From Thermohalobaculum sp039033215 (GTDB taxonomy: Bacteria; Pseudomonadota; Alphaproteobacteria; Rhodobacterales; Rhodobacteraceae), in contig JBCCDA010000158.1 of NCBI GenBank assembly GCA_039033215.1, positions 1 through 7,078 on the forward strand: a DNA stretch of 7,078 nt, in the 5' to 3' direction. Positions 1 through 6,793 of this stretch are shown here, piece after piece. The notes below the pieces were generated by a model, which saw only the letters and a list, made by a program, of their open reading frames with translations, was not told where the DNA came from and made no database searches. A program made the translations under genes and the position numbers. Each line of letters opens with the position of its first letter. Position 1 is the stretch's first letter.

Positions 1-66
1 CCCCCCCCCCCCCCCCCCCCCCGCCGCGGGCGGGGGGTGGGGGCGGGGGGGGCCGGGGGGTGGGGG
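1..66. repeat. Poly-C / poly-G low-complexity block at contig edge, probable artefact
   Basis: The window opens with 22 consecutive C, then a short GC stretch, then G-runs of 6, 5, 8, 6 and 5 separated by one or two bases. Complexity returns to normal at about position 70. The C-run can pair with the G-runs, so the block is a fold-back. It contains no coding signal. Homopolymer G with its reverse complement C at a contig end is what two-colour sequencing chemistry leaves when dark cycles are called as G and both orientations are assembled. A real G-quadruplex-forming terminal sequence is possible but less likely. Treat these bases as unreliable. Confidence 0.75.
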
Positions 67-125
67 TTAGGGCCGGTCGAGGGAGCCGCCGGTCCGGCGT
101 AGCCGGATCGCGGCGAGGCTTGATG

Positions 126-140
126 CGCCCGGAACGGGCG
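126..140 (-). terminator. Weak hairpin just after the permease stop codon
   Basis: A 5-bp perfect GC stem (CGCCC at 126-130 with GGGCG at 136-140, loop of 5) starts immediately downstream of the TAA stop at 143-141, where the minus-strand cluster would end. No T-run follows in the direction of transcription, so it does not meet the usual rule for an intrinsic terminator. A second short stem at 87-91/95-99 lies further downstream. Either could act in termination or transcript protection, but in GC-rich DNA such stems also arise by chance. Confidence 0.2.
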
Positions 141-1091
141 TTAGACAGGTCCCGTCAGGAAGGCGAGCCAGCCGGTTACCGTCACCAAAGACAGGGCGGT
201 CGCGATTAGCGCGGCGCTCGCGGCGGTTCCGACGGCCCGGCCGTATAGTGTCGCGAAGATGTAGCCGTTGATCCCGGCCGGCATGGCCGCGAGGATCACG
301 ACGGCCTGAACGTAGACTTGCTCCAGCCCGAGAATCGGGCCGGCGATCAGCCAGCCAAGGGCCGGATGCACGAGAAGCGAGAAGAGCGAGGCCATCAGGG
401 CCTCACCGAACTCGGCCTTCAGCGAATATCGCGTGAGCACGCCCCCGAGCGAGAAGAGCGCCACGGGCAGGGCCGACGCCGCCACCATCTCGAGCGCGGC
501 CAGCGGCACCCCGGTGATTGGCAGACCCACTAGGTTCACGGCCATGCCCGACACAAGACCTATCATCAGCGGGTTCTTGAAGCTGGTCAAGAACGCGCGG
601 CTGAGTGCCACCGCGATCCCGGCGCGGTCGCTGCGCACGAGTTCCATCGCGATGAAGCCGACGAAGTAATTGTAGATCGAATGGAAGGCGATCACGCCGA
701 AGACCGCGCCCATGGCTTCCGGTCCGAAGGCTCGCTCGGCGATGGGAATGCCGAGCATCACCACGTTGGGGAAGAAGCTGACGAAACCGACGGCAACGCC
801 TTCACCCGGGCGGCGCTTCCAGATCAGGCGCGAGAGGGTCATTGCTCCTAGAAAGCAGACAGTGCCGCCGGTGAAGAAGGCAATGAGTGCACCCGTGTTG
901 ACGGCGGTGGCAAGGTCGATCTGCGTCATCGACAGGAACAGCAGCACCGGGACGGCGGCGCCGACAGCATACTTCACCAGCGCGTCGACACCTGTCTCGG
1001 GGAAGTAGCGAAGCCGCACGGCGGCATAGCCTGCGCCGACCACCAGGAAGACCGGTGCGATGATGTAGAAAAGCTGGAGCGCTATGCTCAC
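141..1091 (-). CDS. AEC-family transporter (auxin efflux carrier type permease)
   Basis: A 316-residue inner-membrane permease of the AEC/bile-acid-transporter-like superfamily. Bacterial members export or import organic acids such as malate or malonate; the substrate here cannot be read from sequence. About ten hydrophobic segments are visible, starting at residues 4-22. Family landmarks are FPNVVMLGIPI (107-117), KNPLMIGLVSG (172-182), SALPVALFSLGG (206-217) and MPAGINGYIFA (270-280), the last two being the helix-break regions expected near the transport site. I chose the GTG start at 1091 because a GGAG ribosome site (complement of 1097-1100) lies 5 nt upstream, the first transmembrane helix follows directly, and the GTG overlaps the upstream TGA (GTGA). 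The reading frame stays open to 1679, but that extension is Arg-rich antisense-like sequence inside the neighbouring gene. It is the last gene of the cluster. The family call is firm; the physiological role is unknown. Confidence 0.9.
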   Translation of the reverse strand: MSIALQLFYIIAPVFLVVGAGYAAVRLRYFPETGVDALVKYAVGAAVPVLLFLSMTQIDLATAVNTGALIAFFTGGTVCFLGAMTLSRLIWKRRPGEGVAVGFVSFFPNVVMLGIPIAERAFGPEAMGAVFGVIAFHSIYNYFVGFIAMELVRSDRAGIAVALSRAFLTSFKNPLMIGLVSGMAVNLVGLPITGVPLAALEMVAASALPVALFSLGGVLTRYSLKAEFGEALMASLFSLLVHPALGWLIAGPILGLEQVYVQAVVILAAMPAGINGYIFATLYGRAVGTAASAALIATALSLVTVTGWLAFLTGPV

Positions 1092-1906
1092 CCGGGCTCC
1101 GCCGGATACTCCAGTGCCAGCCCGTCGTACGCGGGGTGGACGTGGTCGGGGGTCTGGGCGTCCAGCGTGTCGTAATCGATATCGACGTGCAGGTTGGTCA
1201 GGAAGGCGCGCGGCGGATCGGCCTGGCGGATCCACGCGATTGCCGTGGCCACGTTGGCGTGGCTGGGATGCTCTCGGTAGCGCAGCGCGTCCGTGATCCA
1301 GCATTCGGCGCCGTCGAGTGCCGCCCAGGCTGCGTCCGACATTGCCGATATATCGGGGGTGTAGACCACTGGCCCGATCCGAAAGCCCAGCGCGTCGATG
1401 TTGCCGTGGGGGACGTGGAAGGGCAGGCAGGTGACCGGGCCGCCCTTGCCTTCGATCACGACGGGGCCGTCGATGCGCACGTCGTCCATGATGGGCGGAT
1501 AGGCCGATCCGTCCGGGGTCTCGAACACATAGCCAAAGCGAGAATGCATCGTATCGGCGGTGCGCGCGTCCATCCAGCAGGGCAGGCGCTGGCGGCGATT
1601 GAAGACGACCATCCGCAGATCGTCGATTCCGTGCACGTGGTCGGCGTGGTCGTGGGTCAGCACAACGGCGTCGAGCCATCCGGCTCCGGCTTCGATCAGT
1701 TGCTCGCGCACGTCCGGGCCTGCGTCTATCAGCACGGTGGTCGTGCCGTCCGGGCCGAAGCGCTGCACCAGAAGCGCACAGCGCCGCCGACGGTTCCTGG
1801 AGTTCGCGGGATCGCAGGCGCCCCAGTTTGGTCCTTCAGGTCCGATCCGCGGAACGCCGCCCGAGGACGCACAGCCCAGAACCGTGATGCGGAGCCGGTC
1901 CGTCAT
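1088..1906 (-). CDS. MBL-fold metallohydrolase, PhnP-like (phosphodiesterase type)
   Basis: A 272-residue cytosolic metallo-beta-lactamase-fold hydrolase of the PhnP-like group. The metal site is intact: HDHADH (His85, His87, Asp89, His90), a downstream histidine in VPHGN (His167, with His164 as alternative), Asp185 in YTPDIS, and probably His240 in TNLH, enough for a dinuclear site. The N-terminus GCASSGGVPRIG and the later WITDALRYREHPSH (204-217) are typical of this group. PhnP of E. coli cleaves 5-phosphoribosyl 1,2-cyclic phosphate in phosphonate breakdown, but no phn genes are present here, so the substrate is more likely another cyclic phosphodiester or nucleotide. The ATG at 1906 overlaps the TGA of the upstream TatD gene (ATGA), with AAGG (complement of 1911-1914) just before it. 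The open frame extends to 2026 but that would bury the start in tatD. The pairing with tatD suggests a role in nucleic-acid or nucleotide processing; this is inference from context. Confidence 0.88.
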   Translation of the reverse strand: MTDRLRITVLGCASSGGVPRIGPEGPNWGACDPANSRNRRRRCALLVQRFGPDGTTTVLIDAGPDVREQLIEAGAGWLDAVVLTHDHADHVHGIDDLRMVVFNRRQRLPCWMDARTADTMHSRFGYVFETPDGSAYPPIMDDVRIDGPVVIEGKGGPVTCLPFHVPHGNIDALGFRIGPVVYTPDISAMSDAAWAALDGAECWITDALRYREHPSHANVATAIAWIRQADPPRAFLTNLHVDIDYDTLDAQTPDHVHPAYDGLALEYPAEPG

Positions 1907-2685
1907 GCGGCCTTCGCGAACAGGCGGTCGAAGTTGGCGGTGGTGGCCGCGCAGAACGCGTCGTAGCTCACGCCCATGGCCTCGGCTCCCTTGGCCGCCG
2001 TGAGCGCGGTATAGGCCGGCTCGCACCGCCTGCCCCTGTGGGGCGGAGGCGCGAGGTAGGGGCTGTCGGTCTCGACCAGGATCCGGTCCAGAGGGGCGGC
2101 CGCGAAGATTGCGCGCAGCGCGTCGGACCTTGGGAACGCGGCGATGCCTGACATCGAGAGGTAGAAGCCCAGATTCAGCGCCGCATCAGCCAATGCCGGG
2201 CCCGAGGAGAAGCAGTGCATCACGCAGGCGTAGGGGCCGGCCTTGTGCTCGTCCGAGAGGATCCGGGCCATGTCGTCGTCCGCATCACGGGCATGAATGA
2301 TCAGCGGCAGGCCGGTGCGCCGCGCGGCCTCGATGTGGACCCGCAGGCTCTCGGCCTGCACGGCCTTCGTCTCGGCGGTGTAGTGATAGTCGAGCCCACT
2401 CTCCCCGATGCCCACGAACTTCGGGTGTTCGGCCAAGCGCACAAGCTCCTCGACTTTTGCCATCGGCTCGTCGGCGGCGTGCATCGGGTGGGTTCCAGCG
2501 GCGTAGAATACACTGTCATAGCGCTCGGCGATGGCACGCACCGCCGTTTCGCTGCGTAGCCGCGTGCAGATGGTCACCATGCGCATGACCCCAGCCGCGT
2601 GAGCGCGGGCGATCACATCGTCGAGGTCCTCCTGAAGGCTCTCGAAGTCGAGATGGCAGTGGCTGTCGACCAACAAGGGGGGCAT
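1903..2685 (-). CDS. tatD: TatD-family metal-dependent hydrolase (YcfH-type deoxyribonuclease)
   Basis: A 260-residue TIM-barrel hydrolase of the amidohydrolase-like TatD family, of normal full length. Metal and catalytic residues are all visible: His9 and His11 in VDSHCHLDF, Glu95 in GIGESGLDYHY, His131 in IIHARDA, His157 in VMHCFS, and Asp207 in VETDSPYLAPPPHRG. Well-studied TatD proteins are Mg-dependent 3'-5' exonucleases on single-stranded DNA or RNA, linked to repair; the name refers to the tat operon of E. coli and does not imply a role in Tat export. Position after tmk and holB matches ycfH of E. coli, so YcfH type is the better label. The common Arg-Asn-Glu-Pro motif after the HRG is Arg-Cys-Glu-Pro here (Cys221). 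The ATG at 2685 lies 21 bp after the holB stop, with only a weak ribosome site. Its own end overlaps the next start as ATGA. Confidence 0.93.
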   Translation of the reverse strand: MPPLLVDSHCHLDFESLQEDLDDVIARAHAAGVMRMVTICTRLRSETAVRAIAERYDSVFYAAGTHPMHAADEPMAKVEELVRLAEHPKFVGIGESGLDYHYTAETKAVQAESLRVHIEAARRTGLPLIIHARDADDDMARILSDEHKAGPYACVMHCFSSGPALADAALNLGFYLSMSGIAAFPRSDALRAIFAAAPLDRILVETDSPYLAPPPHRGRRCEPAYTALTAAKGAEAMGVSYDAFCAATTANFDRLFAKAA

Positions 2686-2706
2686 GATGTATCCGCGGTC
2701 CGGGGA

Positions 2707-3837
2707 TCAGGCGGCCACCGAGCGGACCTCGGCCAAGGTGGCGTCAAGTTCGAGGAACATATCTATCACGACCTGGGCAGGGTCAAGGTTGACCGCGGTC
2801 GCATGGCGGGTTCGCTCGGAGAGCTTGGCGAGCGCGTCCGCCCATGGCCCCGCCTGGGCCGGCGTGCTGGCGGTGGCGGCGATCAAGGCGGCCTCGCCCG
2901 GGACGGCTTCGTGCGGGGGTGCTCCGGTCGCAGCCGCCCGCGCCAGTCGCGCGAGGAGCAGGAGGGTCAGGCCGATCACCAACCGGTAGCGTTCCGCACC
3001 TGCGCGCCCGCCGACGCCGGCGCTCAGCGCCATTATCTTCGCCCTGTCCACTCCACGTGGACCCAAAGCACTGACGATACCGCGGTATGTCGCAAGACCA
3101 TCGCCCGCGACCAGTCTGAGCGCTTCGCCGACGGATCCTGCCGAGAGCTCGGCCAGAGCCGTCCGGTCCGCATCAGCGATAACCGCACTACTGGCTGCCA
3201 GTGCTTGCGCGAGCGCCTCAGGTGCCAGCGGTGCGAGATCGAGCGTGCGGCAGCGCGACCGGATGGTTGGCAGCAGTCCCGCGGGCGCGTGGCTCAGCAG
3301 CAGAAAAACCGTCTTTGACGGGGGCTCTTCAAGGTACTTCAAGAGCGCGTTGGCGGCATTGACGTTCATCTCGTCGGCGGGATCGACGATCACGACCCGC
3401 CACCCGCCGTCGGCTGCGGACATGTGGAGAAAGCTGCGCACGGCGCGGACACGGTCCACCGGTATCTGCGTTTGCAGCAGTCCCTTGTCGTTGACCTCGC
3501 GTCGCAGCACGAACAGCCGCGGCTCGGCCCGGGCGAGGATGCGTGTCCGCGTGGAACACCCCTCAGGCGGATCGAGGCTTTGCGGGACTGCCGGGCCGCT
3601 GCCGAACAGGGCTCCAGCGGGTTGCTCCGCCAGGAGCGCGCGGGCGATGCGGTATGCCAGCGTCGACTTGCCAACGCCCCGCGGCCCCCGCAACAACCAC
3701 GCATGATGCAGGCGCCCCGAGGCCCAGGCGTCGAGGAACGCCCGCTCCGCGGTTTTCTGGCCGATCAGGTGCTCTGTCTCCCGCGGGTGGGGATGCCCCG
3801 CAACCCGATCCGCTTCGGGGAGCTGTTCTTCAGCCAT
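2707..3837 (-). CDS. holB: DNA polymerase III subunit delta' (clamp loader)
   Basis: A 376-residue AAA+ clamp-loader subunit that works with delta and the DnaX subunits to open the sliding clamp and load it on primed DNA. Visible features are the N-terminal LIGQKTAERAF (24-34), an intact Walker A GPRGVGKS (51-58), the DEMN stretch after VIVDPA at the Walker B position (149-158), AANALLKYLEEPP (161-173), sensor-1-like LLLSHAP (179-185) and the SRC motif in TIRSRC (191-196). The intact P-loop contrasts with E. coli delta', which has lost it. The zinc-module cysteines of E. coli delta' are also missing: only Cys94 lies between the P-loop and Walker B. The start at 3837 has a strong GGGAGG site (complement of 3844-3849) 6 nt upstream; the frame is open to 3912, but that part lies inside tmk. 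It overlaps the tmk end by 8 bp, which suggests translational coupling. Confidence 0.93.
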   Translation of the reverse strand: MAEEQLPEADRVAGHPHPRETEHLIGQKTAERAFLDAWASGRLHHAWLLRGPRGVGKSTLAYRIARALLAEQPAGALFGSGPAVPQSLDPPEGCSTRTRILARAEPRLFVLRREVNDKGLLQTQIPVDRVRAVRSFLHMSAADGGWRVVIVDPADEMNVNAANALLKYLEEPPSKTVFLLLSHAPAGLLPTIRSRCRTLDLAPLAPEALAQALAASSAVIADADRTALAELSAGSVGEALRLVAGDGLATYRGIVSALGPRGVDRAKIMALSAGVGGRAGAERYRLVIGLTLLLLARLARAAATGAPPHEAVPGEAALIAATASTPAQAGPWADALAKLSERTRHATAVNLDPAQVVIDMFLELDATLAEVRSVAA

Positions 3838-4453
3838 CGCGCGCCTCCCGCCACGCGTCGACGGCGCTGCGCACGTCGTGGGCAATGGCGTCGGGTGCGC
3901 CATCCGCCGCAATCAGACTGCACCGGGTGGGGTTCGCCCGAGCGATGTTGCGGAATGCGGTCCTGAGCGCCTGTTGAAAGCCCAGCCCCTTGCGTTCGAA
4001 CCTGTCTTCCCTCCCGCCACGCGCACCCGCCCGGCTCAGCGCCTTTGCGGGGTCGAGATCAAAAATCAGGGTCAGGTCGGCTTCCAACCCGATCATGAGC
4101 GCATGGACCTTGTCCACGAGGTGACGTTTCCCCGACACGCCCTGATAGGCCCGGGTGGAGTCGACAAAGCGGTCGGAGATCACGATCTCGCCGCGGTCGA
4201 GTGCAGGGTTGATGGTTCGCTCCACATGATCGCGGCGGGCCGCGGTGAAGAGCAGCATCTCGGTCTCGGCAGACCAACGCCCGGGTTCGCCCTCGACCAG
4301 AAGGCGGCGGATCTCCTCTGCGCCCTCGGATCCGCCGGGCTCGCGCGTGAGGGTCACGGTCTCCCCAGCCGCCCGCAGATCCTCGGCCAAGAGCCGCGCC
4401 TGGGTGGACTTGCCGGAGCCGTCGATGCCCTCGAAGGTGATGAAAAGGCCCAT
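3830..4453 (-). CDS. tmk: Thymidylate kinase (dTMP kinase)
   Basis: A 207-residue cytosolic P-loop kinase that phosphorylates dTMP to dTDP with ATP, the step shared by the de novo and salvage routes to dTTP; it is normally essential. The length is typical. Motifs in order: FEGIDGSGKST (7-17, Walker A), TREPGG (36-41), the dTMP-site SDRFVDSTRAYQG (93-105), and a basic LID with RGGREDRFERKG (145-156). The P-loop lacks the Arg found in yeast and human enzymes while the LID is Arg-rich, which is the bacterial type II layout. The ATG at 4453 sits 8 bp after the stop of the carboxypeptidase gene. An AAGG site overlaps that stop, so ribosomes finishing the upstream gene could restart here. Its 3' end overlaps holB by 8 bp. 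Order tmk-holB-tatD matches tmk-holB-ycfH in E. coli. Confidence 0.97.
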   Translation of the reverse strand: MGLFITFEGIDGSGKSTQARLLAEDLRAAGETVTLTREPGGSEGAEEIRRLLVEGEPGRWSAETEMLLFTAARRDHVERTINPALDRGEIVISDRFVDSTRAYQGVSGKRHLVDKVHALMIGLEADLTLIFDLDPAKALSRAGARGGREDRFERKGLGFQQALRTAFRNIARANPTRCSLIAADGAPDAIAHDVRSAVDAWREARDG

Positions 4454-4461
4454 GCGGGCCC

Positions 4462-5607
4462 TTAGCCTGAGATGAGTTGCCTGAGCAACAGGGTGGCGGC
4501 AGCTTCGATCCGGCTGACGAAGCCTCCCTCGCTGACAGCTGCGGCCGCATTGAGCGGAATTCTGACTGGGTCGAGATCCGGCACGGTGATCTCGATATGG
4601 CCGATTTGCTGGCCCTCCTCGATCGGGGCGGGAATGGGGCTATCGTACCGAACCTTGACTTCGGCTTGTTCGAGCGAACCAAACGGGGCGGTGACGATCA
4701 CATCCCGCTCCGGAACCAGGCTAACGGTATTCTTCGCGCCCAGCCAAACCGGAGCGTCGACCAGGCCTTCTTCCGCCGCAAAGAGTTGTCGTGTCTCGAA
4801 AGCCCGAAAGGCCCAGTTGATCAGACGCTCAGCTTCGTGCCGGCGCTCGGCCCGGGATCCGAGCCCGGTAATCGCCAGCACGACCCGGCGGTCCCCGCGC
4901 TTTGCCGAAGCGACAAGGCCATATCCTGCTTCTTCCGTATGACCGGTCTTCAATCCATCCGCTCCGACGCCCAGGCCTAGCAGCGGGTTACGGTTGCGCT
5001 GGCTGACATTGTCCCAGGTGAACTCGGTCTCATTGAACATAGGGTAGTGCTGCGGGAATTCGGTGATGAGGCGGGTGCCCAGCATGGCGAGATCGCGCAG
5101 GCTCATGACGTGACCATCCGCCGGCCAGCCGGTCGAGTTGATGAAACGCGAATTTCTATAGCCCAACGCCTGCGCCCGTTGGGTCATGCGATCGGCAAAC
5201 GCTTCCTCGGTGCCTGCCAGCGCTTCGGCCAGGGCGACGGAGGCATCGTTGCCGGACTGGACAATGACCCCTCGAACGAGATTGCGGATCGACACCAATT
5301 CGCCTTCGCGGATGAACATCTTGGACCCGCCCATGGCGGCTGCGCGTCCGGACGTGCGGAAGGTGTCCTCCATTGAGATGAGACCCTGGTCCAGTGCCTC
5401 GAACACCATGTTCAGTGTCATCAACTTGGACATCGACGCGGGCGGCATCGGGACGTCGCCCTGCTTGTTCAGCAGAACGGCACCGGACGACAGATCGATC
5501 AGATACGCTGCCCTCGCGGGGGTGTCCTGGCTCTGCGCCGAAGCGCTGGTGATCGCCGCAACGAAGAAGGCCAAGCCAACAGCTAGGGGGGCAAGGTAGT
5601 TTCTCAT
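4462..5607 (-). CDS. D-alanyl-D-alanine carboxypeptidase, PBP5/6 type (peptidase S11)
   Basis: A 381-residue periplasmic serine DD-carboxypeptidase that trims the last D-Ala from peptidoglycan stem peptides and so limits cross-linking; it is a penicillin-binding protein. An N-terminal signal peptide is visible (Arg2, hydrophobic 5-20, cleavage probably after ASA at 22-24). The three active-site motifs are complete: Ser58-x-x-Lys61, Ser118-Gly119-Asn120 and Lys220-Thr221-Gly222. FINSTGWPADGHVMSLRDLA (155-174) is also diagnostic. Residues about 275-350 match the position of the beta-rich C-terminal domain of PBP5, and the last ~18 residues form a likely amphipathic membrane-anchor helix (SRIEAAATLLLRQLI). 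The ATG at 5607 has a GGAG site (complement of 5613-5616) 5 nt upstream. It lies 20 bp after the SPOR gene and 8 bp before tmk. The family is certain; whether to call it dacA, dacC or dacF is not decidable from this sequence alone. Confidence 0.95.
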   Translation of the reverse strand: MRNYLAPLAVGLAFFVAAITSASAQSQDTPARAAYLIDLSSGAVLLNKQGDVPMPPASMSKLMTLNMVFEALDQGLISMEDTFRTSGRAAAMGGSKMFIREGELVSIRNLVRGVIVQSGNDASVALAEALAGTEEAFADRMTQRAQALGYRNSRFINSTGWPADGHVMSLRDLAMLGTRLITEFPQHYPMFNETEFTWDNVSQRNRNPLLGLGVGADGLKTGHTEEAGYGLVASAKRGDRRVVLAITGLGSRAERRHEAERLINWAFRAFETRQLFAAEEGLVDAPVWLGAKNTVSLVPERDVIVTAPFGSLEQAEVKVRYDSPIPAPIEEGQQIGHIEITVPDLDPVRIPLNAAAAVSEGGFVSRIEAAATLLLRQLISG

Positions 5608-5612
5608 CTGCT

Positions 5613-5616
5613 CTCC
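5613..5616 (-). promoter_or_regulatory. Ribosome binding site of the carboxypeptidase gene
   Basis: GGAG in the 20-bp gap between the SPOR gene stop and the carboxypeptidase ATG, 5 nt before the start. It supports independent initiation on a shared transcript. Confidence 0.6.
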
Positions 5617-5627
5617 GTTTGAGTGGG

Positions 5628-6689
5628 TCAGCGCCGCACGGGCACGGCATCGGTCAGCCCCAGGCCCCGGATCTTCCGTTGGGCGTCATCGCGCGCAGTA
5701 AGGCTGTCGAACGGTCCGGCCAGGACGCGGGTAAGTGTCCGTCCGCCGACACTTTCGGATCGGGTGAGGGCCGGTATCTGCATCGCCGCGAGACGGTCGA
5801 TAAGTTTGCTCGCATTGGTCGCAACGCCGAAGGTGCCAGCCTGGACGAACGGTCGCTTAAGTGCCGGTCTCTCAGGCTCTGTTGTGGCAGGTAGCGGCGT
5901 CACGGGCGTGCTGGACGTCTCGATTTCAGGCTCATCAGCTGCCGCCGGGGCGTTCTCCCAGGTGAAAACCGGATCGTTGGCCGGCGTTACGCGATCGGGG
6001 TTTGGCCGTGGCTCAGCGGGGCGCTCCGGTTCGGCAGGTGCCGCCTCAACCGTCGTTGCGGGCTGATCATCATCCGGCGAGGGCTGTTTGAGCGCGACTG
6101 TGGTCGTCTGGGCGGGTTCTTCGGGTGTCCCCTCAGCGTCGGGCGCGGGTGGCGGTTCAGACGTGCTGGGTCGCGCTGCCTCTTCGCTCGGCGGCGCTGC
6201 GACACGTGTGATCGGCGAGGCCCCGGCCGCTGGCGTCGCCAGGTTCGGCTCAATGGTCTGGCGGTCGACCGGCGTCACCGCAACGATCCTGAGATCGGTC
6301 CCAACATTAGGCACAATTCCAAGAAGCTGGGCGGCTTCAGAAGAGATCAGGATCGAGGACCCGCCGTCCGCTGCATCGCGTTTGAAGAGCGCACCGTCCA
6401 CCGCTCTGCGGTTCTCGACGTTGATGATGCGCACGCGGCGGGCCGTGGTCGCTTCGGGGTGCGCCACCCAGATACCCTGCAGTGTCCGCCTGCCGTCCCA
6501 CACAGCCCTGCCGGTACCCTCGAATACGTCGGGCGCGAGTGCCAGATAGGGTGAGATGTTGGTGTCTTGCGAGAACGCCCGATCGTAGGGGCTTGGCACC
6601 CCAATCCCGGCTGCAACGGCAATAAACGCAACAAAGGACGCTCGCCAGGCCGGATTTGTGCGGTTCCGCCAAACACGCCATGGCCACAT
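5628..6689 (-). CDS. SPOR-domain envelope protein with degenerate RlpA-like N-terminal domain
   Basis: A 353-residue secreted or membrane-anchored protein. In order: a basic N-terminus with one hydrophobic segment (about 17-31; signal anchor or signal peptide, no lipobox Cys); a folded region (about 53-140); a Pro/Glu/Ala/Thr-rich linker (about 148-275); and a C-terminal SPOR domain (about 278-351, KRPFVQAGTFGVATNASKL then LTRVLAGPF). SPOR domains bind septal glycan strands stripped of stem peptides. The folded region resembles the RlpA double-psi beta-barrel: GRRT (67-70), AHPEA (76-80), VRIINVENRR (86-95), SSEAAQLLG (116-124). His77 sits where the RlpA catalytic His would be, but the usual catalytic Asp position appears to be Lys103, and a stretch after GRRT is shorter. 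It may therefore bind rather than cleave glycan. I chose ATG 6689 because AGGAG (complement of 6697-6701) lies 7 nt upstream; in-frame starts at 6710, 6740 and 6794 (GTG) lack this. First gene of the cluster, 20 bp before the carboxypeptidase gene. Confidence 0.82.
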   Translation of the reverse strand: MWPWRVWRNRTNPAWRASFVAFIAVAAGIGVPSPYDRAFSQDTNISPYLALAPDVFEGTGRAVWDGRRTLQGIWVAHPEATTARRVRIINVENRRAVDGALFKRDAADGGSSILISSEAAQLLGIVPNVGTDLRIVAVTPVDRQTIEPNLATPAAGASPITRVAAPPSEEAARPSTSEPPPAPDAEGTPEEPAQTTTVALKQPSPDDDQPATTVEAAPAEPERPAEPRPNPDRVTPANDPVFTWENAPAAADEPEIETSSTPVTPLPATTEPERPALKRPFVQAGTFGVATNASKLIDRLAAMQIPALTRSESVGGRTLTRVLAGPFDSLTARDDAQRKIRGLGLTDAVPVRR

Positions 6690-6696
6690 TGCTGCT

Positions 6697-6701
6697 CTCC
6701 T
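6697..6701 (-). promoter_or_regulatory. Ribosome binding site that decides the SPOR-gene start
   Basis: AGGAG on the minus strand, 7 nt before the ATG at 6689. None of the three longer in-frame starts has a comparable site, so it argues for the 353-residue product, whose hydrophobic segment then begins about 17 residues from the N-terminus. Confidence 0.65.
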
Positions 6702-6784
6702 GCGTGGCATTCTTCTGATTGTGTGGAGCGTACGTGACATCTCGAAAGAAGGGAAGAGCGATGGCTGGACGGCCTGCGATTGCG

Positions 6785-6793
6785 ATTGTATCA
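6785..6793 (-). promoter_or_regulatory. Candidate extended -10 box for the minus-strand cluster
   Basis: On the minus strand the sequence reads TGATACAAT, which fits an extended -10 (TGn followed by TACAAT, one mismatch to TATAAT). It lies about 90 bp upstream of the SPOR-gene start and just outside the tRNA gene. No good -35 match is seen at the usual distance; that position falls inside the tRNA acceptor stem. It overlaps the region where the tRNA promoter must also lie. This is pattern matching only. Confidence 0.25.

Noticed and set aside
1092..1679. N-terminal extension of the AEC permease frame
   Set aside because: The extension is Arg/Pro-rich shadow sequence inside the MBL-fold gene; the GTG at 1091 has a ribosome site and leads straight into the first membrane helix.
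1136..1966. Plus-strand open frame of 276 residues antisense to the MBL-fold gene
   Set aside because: It lies wholly opposite well-supported genes, has no recognisable motif or good start, and long antisense frames are expected in GC-rich DNA.
2599..3318. Plus-strand open frame of 239 residues antisense to tatD and holB
   Set aside because: Low-complexity, Arg/Gly-rich translation opposite genes with clear catalytic motifs; a coding shadow.
5987..6253. Possible direct repeats in the Pro/Glu-rich linker of the SPOR protein
   Set aside because: The linker is compositionally biased but I could find no regular repeat unit; it reads as an unstructured spacer.
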